Assembly: GCA_947561585.1 (NCBI GenBank)
Contig: CANNZV010001461.1
Location: 1 to 64,000, forward strand
Direction: 5' to 3'
Length of the DNA stretch: 64,000 nt
From: Caprella mutica
Taxonomy: Eukaryota; Arthropoda; Malacostraca; Amphipoda; Caprellidae
Below, one piece after another: positions 62,401 to 64,000 of the stretch. Both the position numbers and the translations under genes were made by a program. Within the stretch, counting starts at the first letter, position 1; each line of letters opens with the position of its first letter. The notes under the pieces were generated by a model. The model was not told where the DNA came from. It saw only the letters and a list, made by a program, of their open reading frames with translations, and did not search any database.

Positions 62401-63482
62401 CTAGGTTTATTATTCTCCAAACTACATACGATTCGGTTCGGTATTTATTTTATAATTTGTTTTTAGAGTTTTTAATACTCTGTGTGTAACAATTGAGCGA
62501 ATCACTAACCTGACGCTGAAGAAGAAGATTGTACACTCTTTGATTTGATTTCAAATTTGAATTATCAAGTTATAAATTTCCCTGAAGTATATAAACGTTT
62601 CTATAATCAGTTCATCCAATTGTATACATTTACATTAATATTAAATGGATACCTAAAACCTAGTTGACAATCAAAAAAATGGTGAACATTCTATTTCTTC
62701 AGACTGAAAATTAGCAAGTTGGAAGTAAAGAAGGTTTTTCAGATTTTTGATTATAAAAATCTTTAAAACCATATAAACTTAAAAAATATGCTACCAAATT
62801 TCATGAGGTAAGAAATATTAGCCTCATTGAATTGAACAATAAAAAAATTGCCTGGAGGGGAACTTTGAAGTTAAATGATACTGTAATAATACACTCTACT
62901 TTAACTTAAATGATGAGGTTGATTTCAAAAATTGCAATCAAATTATTTATAAATACTATAATGTTTTTTGTTCAATTAACTTTGCAGATCTAAGAGTCAA
63001 ATACACAGAAGACTACCCCAGCACTGGAAGTAACCCTATCAGAGGGGGATCCATCTTGACGATTGAGCACGTACCTGCTGACGGCAAAGAAAACCTCTAC
63101 AAGATTATCAAAAACATTCTTCCTGAATCAAAAGAGTGAGTATATATATAGAAAAGAGCTAATTGGATGTAGATGTGAATATAAAATAGTCAAAAAAATT
63201 AGCAGTTGTAATGAAATAATAATTCAACGCGGTTATCGTTACGTAACTTACATTTCGTTGTTACCTAATAATCATAACTATATTATATCCAAACGTCGAG
63301 ATTACATTCTATTATTGGAGCAGATTTCTCTTTTTAATGCCCACACTGTTAACTCAATTCTTTTCAGATTCGACTATATATGCTTGAGACATTGTTATCT
63401 GACAGACACTGACGTCAATGAGCTGCTGAAGCAATTAGAAAGAGAGAAAATAAGGACAAAATGGGAAGAAGTACTGAAGTGA
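53473..63482 (+). CDS. HEPN-NACHT NLR-like protein (5 exons, 948 aa)
   Basis: Exons 53473-55454, 56503-56946, 59186-59343, 62988-63135 and 63368-63482 total 2847 nt and stay in frame across every junction (donors GTGAGT, GTTAGT, GTAAGT, GTGAGT; all acceptors AG). Residues 1-190 resemble the DZIP3-type HEPN domain, with RNDVSH at 127-132 matching the R-x4-H motif. The NACHT ATPase follows: Walker A GGTGSGKT at 275-282, Walker B FLIDGYDE at 356-363, sensor IISSR at 387-391. The helical part ends with FIHSKMQEFLAA at 583-594, the box found after NACHT in NLR proteins. Residues 661-948 are less clear; LRHCYLTDTDVNELL near the end could be one leucine-rich repeat. The family acts as a nucleotide-driven oligomerising switch, often in innate immunity. 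A ligand cannot be inferred. The introns are packed with transposons yet the frame is intact. Confidence 0.88.
55757..56371. mobile_element. pogo-like MITE in NACHT-gene intron 1, 615 bp
   Basis: Ends CAGCAAAACCTCGTACTAG and, reverse complemented, CAGTAAATCCTCGTAGTAG, 24 bp with three mismatches. A TA duplication is at 55755-55756 and 56372-56373. It makes up more than half of the 1048-bp intron. Internal TAGACCA words repeat near both ends. Confidence 0.88.
57864..58318. mobile_element. MITE in NACHT-gene intron 2
   Basis: Inverted ends of about 60 bp starting GGT(G/A)AAGGT(G/A)CACTTAAG. They include the self-complementary GCTTCGACTGAGATCGTCGA and continue with CTTTCTGTTGTTTT. The target duplication is unresolved (AAGAAA-like bases occur on both sides). 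The rest of intron 2 (56947-59185) is AT-rich without a gene. Confidence 0.75.
57955..57993. repeat. Perfect 18-bp hairpin with 3-base loop
   Basis: Arms AAGTTGTAGGTATCATAG (57955-57972) and its exact complement (57976-57993) flank the loop CAA, inside the MITE at 57864-58318. The GGTATCAT core also appears in the hairpin at 2472-2526. Confidence 0.85.
59449..59500. mobile_element. piggyBac-type terminus in NACHT-gene intron 3
   Basis: TTAA (59445-59448) followed by CCCTTTAGCGGGCAAG and the palindrome GTATCACTCGAGTGATAC. It matches the termini at 26644-26849. The opposite end was not found. Confidence 0.5.
60278..60900 (-). pseudogene. Decayed mariner-like transposase in NACHT-gene intron 3
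   Basis: On the minus strand, fragments appear in mariner order: NDVHKAQRKQLSQLILQQ, then IVWSDVKFCFL with the first catalytic Asp (about 60765). After a gap comes LCKFVNDQI, then DIARRLSRNF, and finally GRGHFQQRM with a TAG at 60278-60280. The frame changes at least once, an internal TAA or TGA occurs, and the middle catalytic block is missing, probably deleted. It lies antisense to the host gene. The remaining intron sequence (59501-60277 and 60901-62337) shows no gene I can support. Confidence 0.5.
62338..62866. repeat. Dispersed MITE-like repeat, copy B
   Basis: Diverged copy of 16385-16942 in the same orientation. The ends AAAGGTCCTCTCCAGGC and, reverse complemented, AAAGTTCCCCTCCAGGC form a 17-bp inverted repeat with two mismatches. 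This shows it is a small DNA element. It sits in the last third of intron 3 of the HEPN-NACHT gene. Confidence 0.75.
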
Positions 63483-63499
63483 AGGAACAAGGGTGAGAG

Positions 63500-63660
63500 T
63501 GTATGAGGCTGGTGAATGATCGAGCGTGAGGCTGGTGACCAGTGGGTGAGTGTTAAGCTGAGGATTGAGTGAGAGTGAAGCTGGTGAATGAGTATGAGGC
63601 TGGAGGCTGTTAAGTAAACATGTGACTGGTGAGTGTGTGAGGCTGGTGATCGAATTTCAG
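63500..63660 (+). repeat. Degenerate GTGAGGCTGGTGA repeats in the 3' untranslated region
   Basis: About six loose copies of TGAGGCTGGTGAATGA directly after the NACHT stop codon, unusually G-rich for this window. Confidence 0.6.
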
Positions 63661-63958
63661 TATTAGTAAGTCACAAATTCATTTTTTCAATTTTTTATTG
63701 TTTAATTTCTTCTAAACCAAATGTTGTAGTCGAATATGCACCAATAATTTCAGATATGGTTGACAACTAACCATTCCATTAGAGTCAATGAGCGTCTGTG
63801 CATTCATTTTATTAAATCTTACTTTCAAAGATTTAGCAGTGGTATGCCAGTATTTATTATATCAGAATTTTTTTACTTTAAAACCTTAAAGTGCCACCTA
63901 AAATTTATCTTAAAACTACTTTCTATAATTGGAAGACCATTCGAGTTTGTCAATTTAA

Positions 63959-63964
63959 AATAAA
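63959..63964 (+). promoter_or_regulatory. Candidate polyadenylation signal of the HEPN-NACHT gene
   Basis: AATAAA about 480 bases after the TGA at 63480-63482, near the window edge. Confidence 0.4.
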
Positions 63965-64000
63965 GATCAGATAATCACATAATTCATTGTTCAATCACAA

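Overview
This 64 kb window is strongly AT-rich eukaryotic DNA dominated by transposable elements and minisatellites. It holds two intron-containing host-type genes, both on the + strand. The organism is most likely an arthropod, and I favour a crustacean. The evidence is a DD37D (maT-type) Tc1/mariner element, BEL/Pao, Penelope-like and CR1/L2/Jockey-group retroelement remains, many small DNA transposons, and a HEPN-NACHT gene of a kind insects generally lack. A parasitic copepod would fit, but that is inference from memory of similar transposons and not proof.

Layout. 0-12.9 kb is a retroelement graveyard: Penelope-like 3' end, a nearly complete maT element, a minisatellite-ended element, a hAT-type non-autonomous element, a LINE reverse-transcriptase fragment and a BEL/Pao pol pseudogene. 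12.9-20.7 kb is mostly satellites and MITEs. 21.4-25.0 kb is a three-exon gene for a RING + OTU protein of 367 aa. 25.6-53.3 kb is a mosaic of minisatellite-ended elements, foldback elements, MITEs and large tandem arrays, with no credible coding sequence. 53.5-63.5 kb is a five-exon gene for a HEPN-NACHT protein of 948 aa, whose introns carry at least four further transposon insertions.

The most unusual feature is a set of six elements (2.9, 25.6, 28.4, 36.4, 51.0 and 52.3 kb). Each has terminal inverted repeats built of its own private minisatellite with units of about 15-16 bp, and each is flanked by a 9-bp target-site duplication (five exact, one 8 of 9). Their outermost bases look related, with one end resembling GGnTCTAGG(T/A)AAATT and, in most of them, the other resembling GGnnGCCGG(T/A)AAATT. 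A 9-bp duplication plus minisatellite termini is the architecture attributed to Rehavkus-type Mutator-like elements. No matching transposase lies in this window. Four orphan ends and several much larger 16-bp arrays may be decayed or expanded relatives.

The two genes share a theme. A RING plus OTU protein could attach and remove ubiquitin, and a HEPN-NACHT protein is NLR-like. An innate-immune role is plausible for both, but nothing in the sequence proves they work together.
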